Positions 7,524 through 16,438 of a DNA stretch of 64,000 nucleotides are shown here, in pieces. Below the pieces are notes generated by a model that did no database searches, was not told where the DNA came from, and was given only the letters and a program-made list of their open reading frames with translations. The DNA is from Kineosporia succinea. GTDB lineage: Bacteria > Actinomycetota > Actinomycetes > Actinomycetales > Kineosporiaceae. The position numbers and the translations under genes were made by a program. How positions within the stretch are numbered: the stretch's first letter is position 1; each line of letters opens with the position of its first letter. The stretch covers positions 5,143,241 through 5,207,240 of the forward strand of contig NZ_JAUSQZ010000001.1 in NCBI RefSeq assembly GCF_030811555.1. The letters are read 5' to 3'.

Positions 7524-9803
7524 ATGAGCGAGGAGTCCACGTCCCCCGTCATTCCGCAACAGCGTGACGGAGACCGTAAAAGCACTGCCGCACAGCCCCA
7601 TTGGCGGGCCGACATCGAGGCGTCCCTGGTCGTCTTCCTGGTCGCGCTCCCGCTGAGCCTGGGTATCGCCGTCGCCTCGGGAGCTCCCGTGGTGGCCGGC
7701 ATCATCGCCGCCGTCGTCGGTGGCATCGTCACCGGTCTCATCGGTGGCGCCCCTCTGCAGGTCACCGGCCCCGCGGCCGGTCTCACCGCGGTCGTGGCCG
7801 GTCTGGTGGCCGAGCACGGCTGGCGGGTCACCTGCCTGATCACCGTGATGGCCGGGGTCGTGCAGATCGGCTTCGGCCTGACCCGGGTGGCCCGGGCCGC
7901 GCTGGCCATCTCACCCGCGGTCGTGCACGGCATGCTCGCCGGCATCGGCCTGACCATCGTCGTCGGCCAGCTGCACGTGCTGCTCGGCGCCGACTCGCCG
8001 AGCTCGGCGCTGGAGAGCATGACCCAGCTGCCCGGGCAGGTTCTCGAGCTGCACACGGTCAGCGCCCTGCTGGGTCTGGGCACGATCGCCCTGACCCTGC
8101 TCTGGCCCCGGGTCACGCCGTATCTCGGCCCCCTGCGCACGGTTCCGGCGCCGCTGGCCTCCGTCACCCTGATGACGCTCGCCTCGCTGACGTTCACCGT
8201 CGAGCGGGTCGACCTGCCGGGCAACCTGCTCTCGGCGGTGCATCTGCCGGAACTCCCTCAGGCGGCGTGGGGCTCGGTCCTGGTCGGGGTGCTCACCGTG
8301 GCGCTCGTGGCCAGCGTCGAGACCCTGCTCTCGTCGGTCGCCGTGGACAAGATGCACGGCGGCAGACGCGCCGACCTCGACCGTGAGCTCATCGGTCAGG
8401 GCTCGGCGAACATCCTGTCCGGCCTGGCCGGTGGCCTGCCGGTGACCGGGGTGATCGTCCGCAGCGCCACCAACGTGCGCGCCGGGGCGAAGACGAAGTG
8501 GTCGGCGGTGCTGCACGCGGTCTGGGTCGCGGTCTTCTCCGTCGCGCTGGTCTCGGTGGTCATGCAGATCCCGCTGTCGGTGCTGGCCGGCCTGCTCGTC
8601 ACGATCGGTGTCGGTCTGGTCAACCTGGGGCACCTGCGCAGTGCCCACCGGCACGGCGAGGCCGCCGTCTGGGTGGCCACGCTCGCCGGCGTGCTGCTGC
8701 TGAACCTGCTCGAGGGCGTGGTGCTCGGGCTGGTGGTGGCCCTCGGGTTCGCCGCCCGCCGCACGATCCTGGCCAAGGTGCAGGTCATCCCGCCCGCCGA
8801 CGGGCCCGGCTCCGGGCCCTGGCGGGTCGTGCTGGCCGGCACCGTGACCTTCATGTCGGTGCCGTCGCTGGCCCGCAAGCTGGGGGCCGTGCCCGAGGGG
8901 GCCGCGGTCAACCTCGACCTGGAGGCCGACTACCTCGACCAGGCCGCGAGCGAGCACCTGCTCGACTGGGTCGAGGAACACCGCCGGGGCGAGGGCACGG
9001 TCAACGTGCGCGAGCAGGGCGCGCCGGTGCTGAGCGAACTGGCCGCGGGCGGAAAACCGTCCCGGGGCCGCCGGATCGACGACTCCCTGCCCGCCTCGGC
9101 GGCGCCGTGGGACCACGGCATGGTGGAGATCTCGTCGAACGGCACGGTGAAGGGCCTGGCGCACGGCCCGGCGAACCGTGGTCACCGCGGTCACCGGATG
9201 CGGGTGCTCGACGGGGTGGGCACGTTCCACGACCGGCTGGCCCCGAAGATGCGGGGGGTGCTGAGTGCCCTGCGTGAGAAGCAGGCACCCTGCACGCTTT
9301 TCATCACCTGCGCCGACTCCCGGGTGGTGCCGAACCTGATCACCGACTCCGGGCCCGGCGACCTCTTCACCGTGCGCAACGTCGGCAACCTGGTGCCGGT
9401 GCGGCCGTCCGACCCGGGCGACTCCACGCTGGCCGCCGTCGAGTACGCGGTGGGGGTGCTGGGCGTGACCACGATCGCGGTCTGCGGCCATTCCGGCTGC
9501 GGGGCGATGCGGGCGCTGCTCGAGCCGAATCAGGATGCCCGGGGCGCTCTTCCGGGCTGGCTGAGCAACGCCGAGGACTCGCTGCACCGCTTCCGGGCGC
9601 AGGGTGGGCCCGACGACGCCGACCGGCTCGCCGAGGTCAACGTCGTCACCCAGCTCGCCCACCTGATGGAGCACCCCTTGGTGCGGGCGCGCGTCGACGA
9701 GGGGGCACTCGAGCTGGTCGGGATGGTCTTCGACATCGGTGACGCGCGGGTGCGCGTGCTGCAGCCCGAGAGTGGGGAGTTCAGCCTGCCCGCCGGGGTC
9801 TGA
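7524..9803 (+). CDS. SulP anion transporter fused to beta-carbonic anhydrase
   Basis: A 759-residue fusion. The N-terminal 420 or so residues are the hydrophobic SulP core (GLIGGAPLQVTGPAAG, then about ten further membrane spans), followed by a STAS-like domain at about 445-520. The C-terminal part (about 560-759) is a beta-carbonic anhydrase with the full zinc set: C596, the D598/R600 dyad in CADSR, H656 and C659 in CGHSGCG. Such fusions are thought to take up bicarbonate and interconvert it with CO2 at the membrane; sulfate is the alternative substrate. The start at 7524 follows CAGGAGAG at good spacing. It stands alone and ends at a hairpin. Confidence 0.93.
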   Translation: MSEESTSPVIPQQRDGDRKSTAAQPHWRADIEASLVVFLVALPLSLGIAVASGAPVVAGIIAAVVGGIVTGLIGGAPLQVTGPAAGLTAVVAGLVAEHGWRVTCLITVMAGVVQIGFGLTRVARAALAISPAVVHGMLAGIGLTIVVGQLHVLLGADSPSSALESMTQLPGQVLELHTVSALLGLGTIALTLLWPRVTPYLGPLRTVPAPLASVTLMTLASLTFTVERVDLPGNLLSAVHLPELPQAAWGSVLVGVLTVALVASVETLLSSVAVDKMHGGRRADLDRELIGQGSANILSGLAGGLPVTGVIVRSATNVRAGAKTKWSAVLHAVWVAVFSVALVSVVMQIPLSVLAGLLVTIGVGLVNLGHLRSAHRHGEAAVWVATLAGVLLLNLLEGVVLGLVVALGFAARRTILAKVQVIPPADGPGSGPWRVVLAGTVTFMSVPSLARKLGAVPEGAAVNLDLEADYLDQAASEHLLDWVEEHRRGEGTVNVREQGAPVLSELAAGGKPSRGRRIDDSLPASAAPWDHGMVEISSNGTVKGLAHGPANRGHRGHRMRVLDGVGTFHDRLAPKMRGVLSALREKQAPCTLFITCADSRVVPNLITDSGPGDLFTVRNVGNLVPVRPSDPGDSTLAAVEYAVGVLGVTTIAVCGHSGCGAMRALLEPNQDARGALPGWLSNAEDSLHRFRAQGGPDDADRLAEVNVVTQLAHLMEHPLVRARVDEGALELVGMVFDIGDARVRVLQPESGEFSLPAGV

Positions 9804-9813
9804 TCCACTGCCT

Positions 9814-9851
9814 GAGGCGACCCGGCCGCGATCGGCGACCGGGTCGTCCTC
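9814..9851. terminator. hairpin terminator between converging genes
   Basis: GAGGCGACCCGG pairs with CCGGGTCGTCCTC (one bulged base) across a 13-nt loop. It sits just after the SulP-carbonic anhydrase stop and before the aldo/keto reductase stop on the other strand. Confidence 0.6.
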
Positions 9852-9908
9852 AAGCGGTGAAAGCCGGCTGCGGGCCGCCGGAAGCCCGCTGACAGCAACG
9901 AGAAGCCG

Positions 9909-10844
9909 CTACAGCGCGGCCAGTGAGACCTCTTCGAGCACCCCGTGGATCTCGGCCGGCAGCTCGACGTCCTCACTGCCGAGCGCCTGGCGAAGCTGCC
10001 CCACCGTGCGGGCCCCGAGCAGCACCGAGCTCAGGCCCGGCCGGTCCCGCACCCAGGCCAGCGCGACCTCCATCGGGTTGAACCCCAGCCCGTCGGCGGC
10101 GGCGATCACGGCGTCGGTGATGCGGCGCGAGGGGCGGTCCAGGTAGGGCTCCACGAACTGGGCCAGGTGCACCGACGCGGCCCGGGAGTCGGCCGGGGTG
10201 CCGTGCCGGTACTTGCCGGTGAGCACACCCCGGCCCAGCGGCGACCAGCCGATCACCCCCAGGCCGAGATGCTCGGCGGCGGGCACCAGTTCGTTCTCGG
10301 CCTGGCGCTGCACCAGCGAGTACTCGGTGTGCACCGCGGCGGGCCGGGAGAACGAGGCGCTGGTCGAGAACAGCGCCGCCTGCCACGCCGCCACGTTGGC
10401 GATACCCACGTACCGGGCCCGCCCCGACCGCACCGCCATCTCCAGCGCCGAGAGCGTCTCCTCCAGCGGCACCGCCGAGCTCCAGCCCGGAGCGGTCCAC
10501 AGGTCGACGTGGTCGGTGCCCAGCCGGGCCAGCGAGGCGTCGAGCGCGGCCAGCAGCGAGCGCCGCGACAGGTCGGGCCCCTGCCGGTGCAGCGGCACCA
10601 CGGCCTTGGCCGAGATCACGAGTTGGTCACGGACGCCCAGGGTCTCGAGCAGTTTGCCGAGCGTCTCCTCGCAGGCCCCGGCGCCGTACCGGCTGCCGGC
10701 GTCGACGAGCGTTCCACCGGTGTCGACGAAGGCTTTGAGCTGGCTGGCGGCCTCGTCCTGGTCGGTCTCCCGGCCCCAGGTCATCGTGCCCAGTCCCAGC
10801 CGGGAGACACGCAGACCGGTGTGGCCCACGTATCGGTACTCCAT
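9909..10844 (-). CDS. aldo/keto reductase family protein lacking the catalytic histidine
   Basis: A 311-residue TIM-barrel protein with the family N-terminus (RVSRLGLGTMTWG) and cofactor-binding C-terminus (SSVLLGARTVGQLRQAL). Three of the four tetrad residues are present: D48, Y53 and K80. The position of the catalytic His, normally LYQxH or LWQVH, reads LWTAPGW, so it is proline (P119). Neighbouring residues align without a gap, so this is a substitution. The gene is divergent from uppP with 42 bp between starts, a pairing common in actinobacteria. It may have lost or altered carbonyl reduction, or act as a cofactor-binding or dehydrogenase-type protein. Confidence 0.88.
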   Translation of the reverse strand: MEYRYVGHTGLRVSRLGLGTMTWGRETDQDEAASQLKAFVDTGGTLVDAGSRYGAGACEETLGKLLETLGVRDQLVISAKAVVPLHRQGPDLSRRSLLAALDASLARLGTDHVDLWTAPGWSSAVPLEETLSALEMAVRSGRARYVGIANVAAWQAALFSTSASFSRPAAVHTEYSLVQRQAENELVPAAEHLGLGVIGWSPLGRGVLTGKYRHGTPADSRAASVHLAQFVEPYLDRPSRRITDAVIAAADGLGFNPMEVALAWVRDRPGLSSVLLGARTVGQLRQALGSEDVELPAEIHGVLEEVSLAAL

Positions 10845-10886
10845 AGCGTGTCAACCTAGCGCGCGCGGCCTGACAAAGTACGCTCC

Positions 10887-11732
10887 ATGAGCTCCGTCGG
10901 ATATCTCGATGCCATCATCCTGGGCGTGGTCGAAGGCCTCACCGAGTTCCTCCCGGTGTCCAGCACCGGCCACTTGACCGTGGCCGAGGGTCTGCTCGGC
11001 CTGAAGATCGACGACCCGGCGGTCACGTCGTTCACGGCGATCATCCAGTTCGGCGCCATCGTGGCGACCTTCCTGTACTTCCGCGCCGACTTCCTGCGCC
11101 TGGCCCTGGCCTGGATCCGGGGGATCGGCCCGAGCGTCGGCCGGCACCACGCGCCCGACCCCGACTACCGCTTCGCCTGGCTGGTCATCCTCGGCTCGAC
11201 CCCGATCGTGCTGGTCGCCCTGGCCGCGAAGGACCTGGTCGACGGCCCGCTGCGCAACCTCTGGGTGGTCGCCGGGTCGCTGGTGGCCTGGAGCGCGGTG
11301 ATCTGGTGGGCCGAGCGCAACCCCCGGCAGAAATACGGTGAGACCGAGCTCGGGGTCAAGGAGGTGCTGATCATCGGCCTGATGCAGTGCGTCGCCCTGG
11401 TGCCCGGCGTCTCCCGCTCCGGCGCCACGATCTCGGCCGGCCTGATGGTCGGCGCCACCCGCGTCGCCGCGACCCGCCTGTCGTTCTTCCTGGCCGTGCC
11501 CGCCCTGACCGGTGCCGGCGTCTACTCGCTGAAGGACGTGAACACCGAGGTCGTGGGCTGGGGCCCGATGGCGGTCGGCACGTTCGTGTCGTTCCTGGTG
11601 GCCTACGCCGCCATCGCCTGGCTGCTGAAACTGGTGGCCGCGCACTCGATCGCGGTGTTCAACCCGTACCGGATCGTGGTCGGCCTGGCGATCATGGGCC
11701 TGCTGGGAACCGGCGTGCTGTCGGCCACGTAG
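10887..11732 (+). CDS. uppP: undecaprenyl-diphosphatase
   Basis: A 281-residue polytopic membrane enzyme that dephosphorylates undecaprenyl diphosphate and so recycles the peptidoglycan lipid carrier. Both family signatures are present: EGLTEFLPVSSTGHL (about 16-30) and PGVSRSGATIS (about 172-182), each supplying active-site residues. Length and hydrophobic profile are typical of BacA/UppP. The stop codon TAG at 11730-11732 forms part of the -10 box of the next gene. Loss of this activity in other bacteria causes bacitracin sensitivity. Confidence 0.96.
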   Translation: MSSVGYLDAIILGVVEGLTEFLPVSSTGHLTVAEGLLGLKIDDPAVTSFTAIIQFGAIVATFLYFRADFLRLALAWIRGIGPSVGRHHAPDPDYRFAWLVILGSTPIVLVALAAKDLVDGPLRNLWVVAGSLVAWSAVIWWAERNPRQKYGETELGVKEVLIIGLMQCVALVPGVSRSGATISAGLMVGATRVAATRLSFFLAVPALTGAGVYSLKDVNTEVVGWGPMAVGTFVSFLVAYAAIAWLLKLVAAHSIAVFNPYRIVVGLAIMGLLGTGVLSAT

Positions 11733-11735
11733 GCT
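11730..11735 (+). promoter_or_regulatory. -10 box (TAGGCT) for a leaderless transcript
   Basis: TAGGCT ends 7 nt before the GTG at 11743, with no ribosome-binding site between. This fits transcription starting at the start codon and fixes the start of the histidine phosphatase. Confidence 0.65.
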
Positions 11736-11742
11736 CTACCCC

Positions 11743-12468
11743 GTGCCCACAGTCCTCCTGGTCCGTCACGGCCGCACCGCCGCCAACGCGAGCGGGGTGC
11801 TGGCCGGCTGGACCCCCGGCGTCGGCCTCGACGAGACCGGGCAGAGCCAGGCGAAGACCCTGGCCGCCCGGCTCGAGAAGGTCCCGGTCCGGTTCGCCGT
11901 CGCCAGCCCGCTGCAGCGCTGCCAGGAGACCGCCACGGCGCTCCTCGCCGGCCGCGACGAGCAGCTCACCACCGACGACCGCCTCGGCGAGTGCCACTAC
12001 GGCGACTGGACCGGTCGTCCGCTCAAGGAACTGGCCAAGGAGAAGCTCTGGCCGGTGGTGCAGGCGCACCCCTCGGCCGTCACCTTCCCCGGCGGCGAGT
12101 CGATGCCCGACATGCAGCACCGGGCCGTCGCCGCCGTCCGCGAGTACGACGCCCGGGTCGCCGCCGAGTTCGGCGACCACGCGGTCTGGATGGCCGTCTC
12201 GCACGGCGACGTGATCAAGGCCATCCTGGCCGACGCCCTGGGCATGCACCTCGACCAGTTCCAGCGCCTGGTCGTCGACCCCTGCTCGGTCTCGGTGGTG
12301 CGTTTCACCACGTTGCGGCCGTTCGCGGTGCGGGTCAACGACTCGGGCACCGACCTGTCGGCGCTGGTGCCGGTTCCCCCCGCCAAGGGCGACGAGCCGG
12401 TGAACTCCTCCGACGCGGTGGTCGGCGGAAGCACGGGCGGTGCGGCAGCCACGTCCGGAACGTCATAG
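11743..12468 (+). CDS. histidine phosphatase superfamily protein (MSMEG_4193-like)
   Basis: A 241-residue protein of the phosphoglycerate-mutase-like superfamily. The catalytic loop LLVRHGRT supplies the phospho-accepting His near residue 9, further active-site residues lie in SPLQRCQET and GECHYGDW, and the second His is in VSHGDVIKA. Actinobacteria carry this subfamily next to DUF3090 and SCO1664-type genes, as here. Substrate unknown. The last 30 residues are a low-complexity Ser/Gly/Ala tail. The start is a GTG with an adjacent -10 box. Confidence 0.88.
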   Translation: MPTVLLVRHGRTAANASGVLAGWTPGVGLDETGQSQAKTLAARLEKVPVRFAVASPLQRCQETATALLAGRDEQLTTDDRLGECHYGDWTGRPLKELAKEKLWPVVQAHPSAVTFPGGESMPDMQHRAVAAVREYDARVAAEFGDHAVWMAVSHGDVIKAILADALGMHLDQFQRLVVDPCSVSVVRFTTLRPFAVRVNDSGTDLSALVPVPPAKGDEPVNSSDAVVGGSTGGAAATSGTS

Positions 12469-12471
12469 GCT
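12466..12471 (+). promoter_or_regulatory. -10 box (TAGGCT) for a leaderless transcript
   Basis: TAGGCT lies 7 nt before the ATG at 12479 and overlaps the stop of the preceding gene. It supports 12479 as the DUF3090 start rather than the upstream in-frame ATG at 12440. Confidence 0.65.
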
Positions 12472-12478
12472 CCACGTC

Positions 12479-13045
12479 ATGCCGCGCCAGGTGTACGAGT
12501 ACGAGTCACCGGACCGGTTCGTCGCGGGGACGACGGGCCAGCCCGGATCACGCACCTTCTTCCTCCAGGTCCGGGCCGGTAACCGGCTGACCACCGTGCA
12601 GCTCGAGAAGCAGCAGGTCTCGGTGCTGGCCGAACGGGTCGACGAGCTGCTCGACGAGGTGCTGCGACGCACCCAGGGCAGCGCCACCGTGCCCGCGCTC
12701 GCGCCCAGCCGCACCGAGGACACAGCGCCCCTCGACACTCCCATCGAGGAGGAGTTCCGCGTCGGCACCATGAGTCTCGCCTGGGACGGCGAGCTCGAGC
12801 GGGTCGTCATCGAGTGCTTCGAGCAGGGCGAGAACGCGGTCGAGGACGAGGACGAGCTGCCCGACACCGACGAGGAGGCCGAGGGAGCCGTGCTGCGGGT
12901 CTCCCTGGCCGGAGCCGCCGCCCGGGCCTTCGCCAAGCGGGCGCTCGCGGTGGTCGGGGCCGGTCGCCCGCCCTGCCCGTTCTGCACGTTCCCGCTGGAT
13001 CCGGACGGGCACATCTGCCCGCGGGCGAACGGGTACCGGCGCTGA
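12479..13045 (+). CDS. DUF3090 family protein
   Basis: A 188-residue conserved actinobacterial protein of unknown function. The family start MPRQVYEYESPDRF and the C-terminal cysteine cluster (CPFCTFPLDPDGHICPR) are both seen; the three cysteines and nearby His resemble a small zinc-binding knuckle. Residues about 125-150 are acidic. It always occurs with the histidine phosphatase and the SCO1664-type protein, suggesting a joint process. Its TGA stop overlaps the proposed CTG start of the next gene. Confidence 0.88.
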   Translation: MPRQVYEYESPDRFVAGTTGQPGSRTFFLQVRAGNRLTTVQLEKQQVSVLAERVDELLDEVLRRTQGSATVPALAPSRTEDTAPLDTPIEEEFRVGTMSLAWDGELERVVIECFEQGENAVEDEDELPDTDEEAEGAVLRVSLAGAAARAFAKRALAVVGAGRPPCPFCTFPLDPDGHICPRANGYRR

Positions 13046-13917
13046 CCGCCTCACTGGAAGAGCCCGAGCTGCTCGAACTCCTGGCCGAGGGCGAACTCGA
13101 CGTCCAGGGCCGGATCACGGGTGCGAGCAATGCCACGCTCTACGTCTCGGTGACGCTCGAGGGTGTCGCCACCGGCGCCGTCTACAAGCCGATCTCGGGC
13201 GAGAAGCCGCTCTGGGACTTCCCGACCGCCACCCTCGGCCTGCGGGAGACCGCCAGCTACGAGCTCTCGGCGCACAGCGGCCTGAACGTGGTGCCGCCCA
13301 CCGTGCTGCGGGAGGGGCCCTTCGGGCCGGGCAGCGTGCAGTTGTGGCTCAACGCGCCCACGGAAGACGCCCCGGAGCCCGGCATCGGTCTGGGAGGCAT
13401 GCCGCTCGCCGCCGAGCCGGTCCTGGGCGAGCCCGGCGCCGGAGTGGTCGACGTGGTCGCCCCCGGGGCTCTGCGGCCCGGATGGCTGCGCGTCCTGGAG
13501 GCCGAGGACTCCTACGGCGACCCGATCGTGCTCGCGCACGCCGACGACGAGGGCCTGCGCCGCATCGCCCTGTTCGACGCCGTGGCCAACAACACCGACC
13601 GCAAGGGCGGGCACATCCTGCGGGCGGCGAACGGGCGCATCTTCGGCGTCGACCACGGTCTCACCTTCAACCTCGACGACAAGCTCCGCACGGTGCTGTG
13701 GGGCTGGGCCGGCGAACGCCTCACCGAGGCCGAGACCGGGCTCCTGGAGCGGCTCGTCGAGGAGCTGACCGGCGGTGAGCTGCGAGGTGTCCTGGCCGAT
13801 CTGCTCGACGACGACGAGATCGACCGCACGGCCCGCCGGGCCGCCCAGCTGCTGCGTCGTCGCCGTTTCCCCAAGCCGCCCGGGGACTGGCACGCCATTC
13901 CCTGGCCGCCCTTCTGA
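13042..13917 (+). CDS. SCO1664 family protein (kinase-fold related), apparent CTG start
   Basis: A roughly 291-residue protein recognised by GRITGASNATLY, YKPISGEKPLWDFP, VPPTVLREGPFG, ANNTDRKGGHIL and VFGVDHGL-type segments. It resembles the phosphatidylinositol-kinase-like fold, and the NNTDRK and DHG motifs look like catalytic and metal-binding loops. Substrate unknown. Between 12817 and the conserved core at about 13100 there is no in-frame ATG, GTG or TTG; the codon at the expected distance is CTG 13042, overlapping the DUF3090 stop as CTGA. I place the start there, but the start is uncertain while the coding assignment is firm. Confidence 0.8.
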   Translation: MTASLEEPELLELLAEGELDVQGRITGASNATLYVSVTLEGVATGAVYKPISGEKPLWDFPTATLGLRETASYELSAHSGLNVVPPTVLREGPFGPGSVQLWLNAPTEDAPEPGIGLGGMPLAAEPVLGEPGAGVVDVVAPGALRPGWLRVLEAEDSYGDPIVLAHADDEGLRRIALFDAVANNTDRKGGHILRAANGRIFGVDHGLTFNLDDKLRTVLWGWAGERLTEAETGLLERLVEELTGGELRGVLADLLDDDEIDRTARRAAQLLRRRRFPKPPGDWHAIPWPPF

Positions 13918-13981
13918 GGCGTCCCTGATTATTCCCAAAACCCGCCCGGCACCTGCACGGACATCACTCCGGGACGTCGGT

Positions 13982-13987
13982 TAGGCT
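13982..13987 (+). promoter_or_regulatory. -10 box (TAGGCT) for a leaderless transcript
   Basis: TAGGCT lies 6 nt before the GTG start of mshC at 13994, with no ribosome-binding site in between. Confidence 0.65.
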
Positions 13988-13993
13988 CCGGGC

Positions 13994-15250
13994 GTGATCC
14001 CCTGGCCTTCTCCTGCTGTTCCCCGGCTGCCCGGTACTGGTGCCCCGGTCCGCCTCTTCGACTCCGCCGAGCGCGCCCTGGTGACCACCCGGCCGGACGG
14101 CGAGGCCCGCATGTACGTCTGCGGGATCACCCCGTACGACGCCACGCACATCGGCCACGCGTCCACCTACGTCGCCTTCGACCTGCTGCACCGGGCCTGG
14201 CTCGACGCCGGCCACGAGGTCTTCTACGTGCAGAACGTCACCGACGTCGACGACCCGCTGCTCGAGCGGGCGAACGCCACGGGTGACGACTGGCGGGCGC
14301 TGGCCGACCGCGAGACCGAGCGCTTCAAGGACGACATGATCGCGCTCGGCGTGATCGCCCCGCGCGTGTTCATGACCGCCGTGGAGTCGGTGCCGCTGGT
14401 CGTCGAGGCGGTGCAGAACCTGGTCAAGGCGGGCAAGGCCTACCTGGTGCCCACGCCCGACGCGCGCAGCGCCGGTGCGCAGGACGTGTACTTCGACGTG
14501 AGCAGCGACCCGGACTTCGGCCGCGTGGCGCAGCTGTCGCCCGACGAGGCGCGGGGGGTCTTCGCCGAGCGCGGGGGAGACCCCGACCGTCCGGGCAAGC
14601 GCAACGAGCTCGACCCCCTGCTGTGGCGCGTGGCCCGCGAGGGTGAGCCGTCGTGGGAGGGCGAGAGCCTGGGCGCGGGTCGTCCGGGCTGGCACATCGA
14701 GTGCGCCTCGATCGCGCTGGAGCACCTCGGCATGGGCTTCGACGTGCAGGGCGGTGGTGACGACCTGCTGTTCCCGCACCACGAGATGAGTGCCTCGCAC
14801 GGCCAGGTCATCACCGGCGACAAGCCGTTCGCGCAGCACTACGCCCACGCCGGCATGGTGCGGCTCGACGGCGAGAAGATGAGCAAGTCGCGCGGCAACC
14901 TGGTGTTCGTCTCGAAGTTGCGCGCCTCGGGCGTCGACCCGCAGGTGATCCGCCTGGCCATCCTGGCGCACCACTACCGCACCAGCTGGGACTGGACCGA
15001 CGAGAACCTGGCGGCGGCGCAGACGCGTCTCGACCGCTGGAAAGACGCTCTGTCCCGTCAGGAGGGGCCCGACCCGGAGCCGGTGCTGGCCGCCGTGCGC
15101 GCCGCCGTCGGTACCGATCTCGACGCGCCGGCCGCTCTGGCCGCGGTCGATGCCTGGGTGGACGCGGTGCTCACCTCGGGCGGTCCGGTCGAGGGGGCGC
15201 CGGGTGTGGTGGCCCGCACCATCGATGCGCTGCTGGGCGTCCGTTTCTGA
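13994..15250 (+). CDS. mshC: cysteine:GlcN-Ins ligase, mycothiol biosynthesis
   Basis: A 418-residue class I aminoacyl-tRNA-synthetase-like enzyme that joins cysteine to glucosaminyl-inositol with ATP, the penultimate committed step of mycothiol synthesis. Visible motifs are the zinc/cysteine site [18 protein letters not shown] (including the HIGH-like HIGH segment), [14 protein letters not shown], the FPHHEMS loop and KMSKSRGN. It is shorter than cysteinyl-tRNA synthetase and lacks that enzyme's anticodon-binding domain, and the N-terminal [13 protein letters not shown] is typical of MshC. It ends at a strong hairpin shared with the PAC2 gene. Confidence 0.95.
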   Translation: MIPWPSPAVPRLPGTGAPVRLFDSAERALVTTRPDGEARMYVCGITPYDATHIGHASTYVAFDLLHRAWLDAGHEVFYVQNVTDVDDPLLERANATGDDWRALADRETERFKDDMIALGVIAPRVFMTAVESVPLVVEAVQNLVKAGKAYLVPTPDARSAGAQDVYFDVSSDPDFGRVAQLSPDEARGVFAERGGDPDRPGKRNELDPLLWRVAREGEPSWEGESLGAGRPGWHIECASIALEHLGMGFDVQGGGDDLLFPHHEMSASHGQVITGDKPFAQHYAHAGMVRLDGEKMSKSRGNLVFVSKLRASGVDPQVIRLAILAHHYRTSWDWTDENLAAAQTRLDRWKDALSRQEGPDPEPVLAAVRAAVGTDLDAPAALAAVDAWVDAVLTSGGPVEGAPGVVARTIDALLGVRF

Positions 15251-15270
15251 GAAGAGGACGCGCGAACGGG

Positions 15271-15304
15271 CGGACGCCTCCACTCACCTGAGTGGAGGCG
15301 TCCG
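15271..15304. terminator. strong bidirectional hairpin terminator
   Basis: A perfect 16-bp inverted repeat (CGGACGCCTCCACTCA and its complement) separated by CC lies between the converging mshC and PAC2 genes. Confidence 0.85.
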
Positions 15305-15310
15305 TCCGTC

Positions 15311-16183
15311 TCACAGCATTCCGGGTTTACCGCCGTCGTCGTCCTTGCCCCGTCGCCGCAGGTACCGCTCGAACTCCTTGGCGATGGCCTCACCGCTGGC
15401 CTCGGGCAGGTCGGCCGTGTCCTTGGCCTGCTCGAGCTGGCGCACGTACTCGCCGATCTCGGTGTCCTCCTCGGCCAGCTCGTCCACACCGCGTTCCCAG
15501 GCCCGCGCGTCCTCCGGCAGCTCACCCAGCGGCACCGTGACGTCGAGAACGTCTTCGATGCGGCGCAGCAGCGCCAGGGTGGCCTTGGGCGACGGCGACT
15601 GGCCCACGTAGTGCGGGACGGCCGCCCACAGCGACAGGCTGGGCAGCCCGGCCTTGGTCGCCGCGTCCTGCAGCACCCCGACGATCCCGGTCGGGCCCTC
15701 GTAGCGCGACGGCTCCACCGACAGCTTGTCGAGCAGCCGCTCGTCGTCACTGGTGGTGGTCACCGGGATCGGGCGGGTGTGCGGCACGTCGGCGAGCAAT
15801 GCGCCCAGCGTGATCATGGTGCCGACCTTGAGATCGTCCGCGTACTGCAGGAGCTCGGCGATGAACCGGCGCCAGCGCATCGACGGCTCGATGCCCCGCA
15901 CGATCACGATGTCGCGGCTGCCGCCGGGGGGACGGGCCCAGTAGACCCGGGTGGTGGGCCAGGTGATGGTGCGGTGGCCGTCGTCGTCCGTGCCCACGCT
16001 CGGCCGGTTGACCTGGAAGTCGTGGTACTCCTCGGGGTCGAGTTCACCGACGTTCTCGGCCCCCCAGACCCGCTCCAGGTGCGCCACGGCTCCGCTGGCG
16101 GCCTCGCCGGCATCGTTCCAGCCCTCGAAGGCAGCCACCATCACGGGGTCCCGCAGGGGCGGCACTCCCGACAGATCCGTCAC
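15311..16183 (-). CDS. PAC2 family protein
   Basis: A 290-residue soluble protein of the PAC2 (proteasome-assembly-chaperone-2-like) family, recognised from VMVAAFEGWNDAGEAAS at the N-terminus, RDIVIVRGIEPSMRWR in the middle and the late GLPSLSLWAAVPHYV block. The bacterial function is unsettled; the family name comes from eukaryotic homologues, and no direct link to the proteasome locus 15 kb away is visible. The C-terminus ends in a basic/acidic stretch (RYLRRRGKDDDGG). The GTG start at 16183 follows GAGGAG at 5 nt. A TAGGCT on the minus strand near 16254-16259 is a likely -10 box. Confidence 0.88.
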   Translation of the reverse strand: MTDLSGVPPLRDPVMVAAFEGWNDAGEAASGAVAHLERVWGAENVGELDPEEYHDFQVNRPSVGTDDDGHRTITWPTTRVYWARPPGGSRDIVIVRGIEPSMRWRRFIAELLQYADDLKVGTMITLGALLADVPHTRPIPVTTTSDDERLLDKLSVEPSRYEGPTGIVGVLQDAATKAGLPSLSLWAAVPHYVGQSPSPKATLALLRRIEDVLDVTVPLGELPEDARAWERGVDELAEEDTEIGEYVRQLEQAKDTADLPEASGEAIAKEFERYLRRRGKDDDGGKPGML

Positions 16184-16438
16184 GCCTTCTCCTCGCTCAC
16201 ATCATGGTCCTCGGTGTCGTCGGGCGGTGTCGCCACCGCCCCTCGGCTGCCCAGCCTACGGGCGGGGCGGCCCCGGGTGACCCCGACGCTCTAGACTCCT
16301 TGAAGAGAGCTTCCGCCCGGGTCATTCCGGATCTTCCCCGGTGACGACGGTGAGTGACCGCTCCGGGCGCAGCGTGCGGCGACGGTGCCCCGCGCGGCCG
16401 CCAGTCCGTCCAGCCGTCGAACGTGAGGCCAAACGTCC

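Noticed and set aside
10879-10884. TACGCT as a leaderless -10 box for uppP
   Set aside because: It ends only 2 nt before the ATG, too close for transcription to start at the codon.
10851-11645. 264-codon frame antisense to uppP
   Set aside because: uppP has both family signatures; the antisense product is Gly/Gln/His-rich noise.
13964-15283. 439-codon frame antisense to mshC
   Set aside because: mshC motifs are intact on the other strand and the antisense frame has no features.
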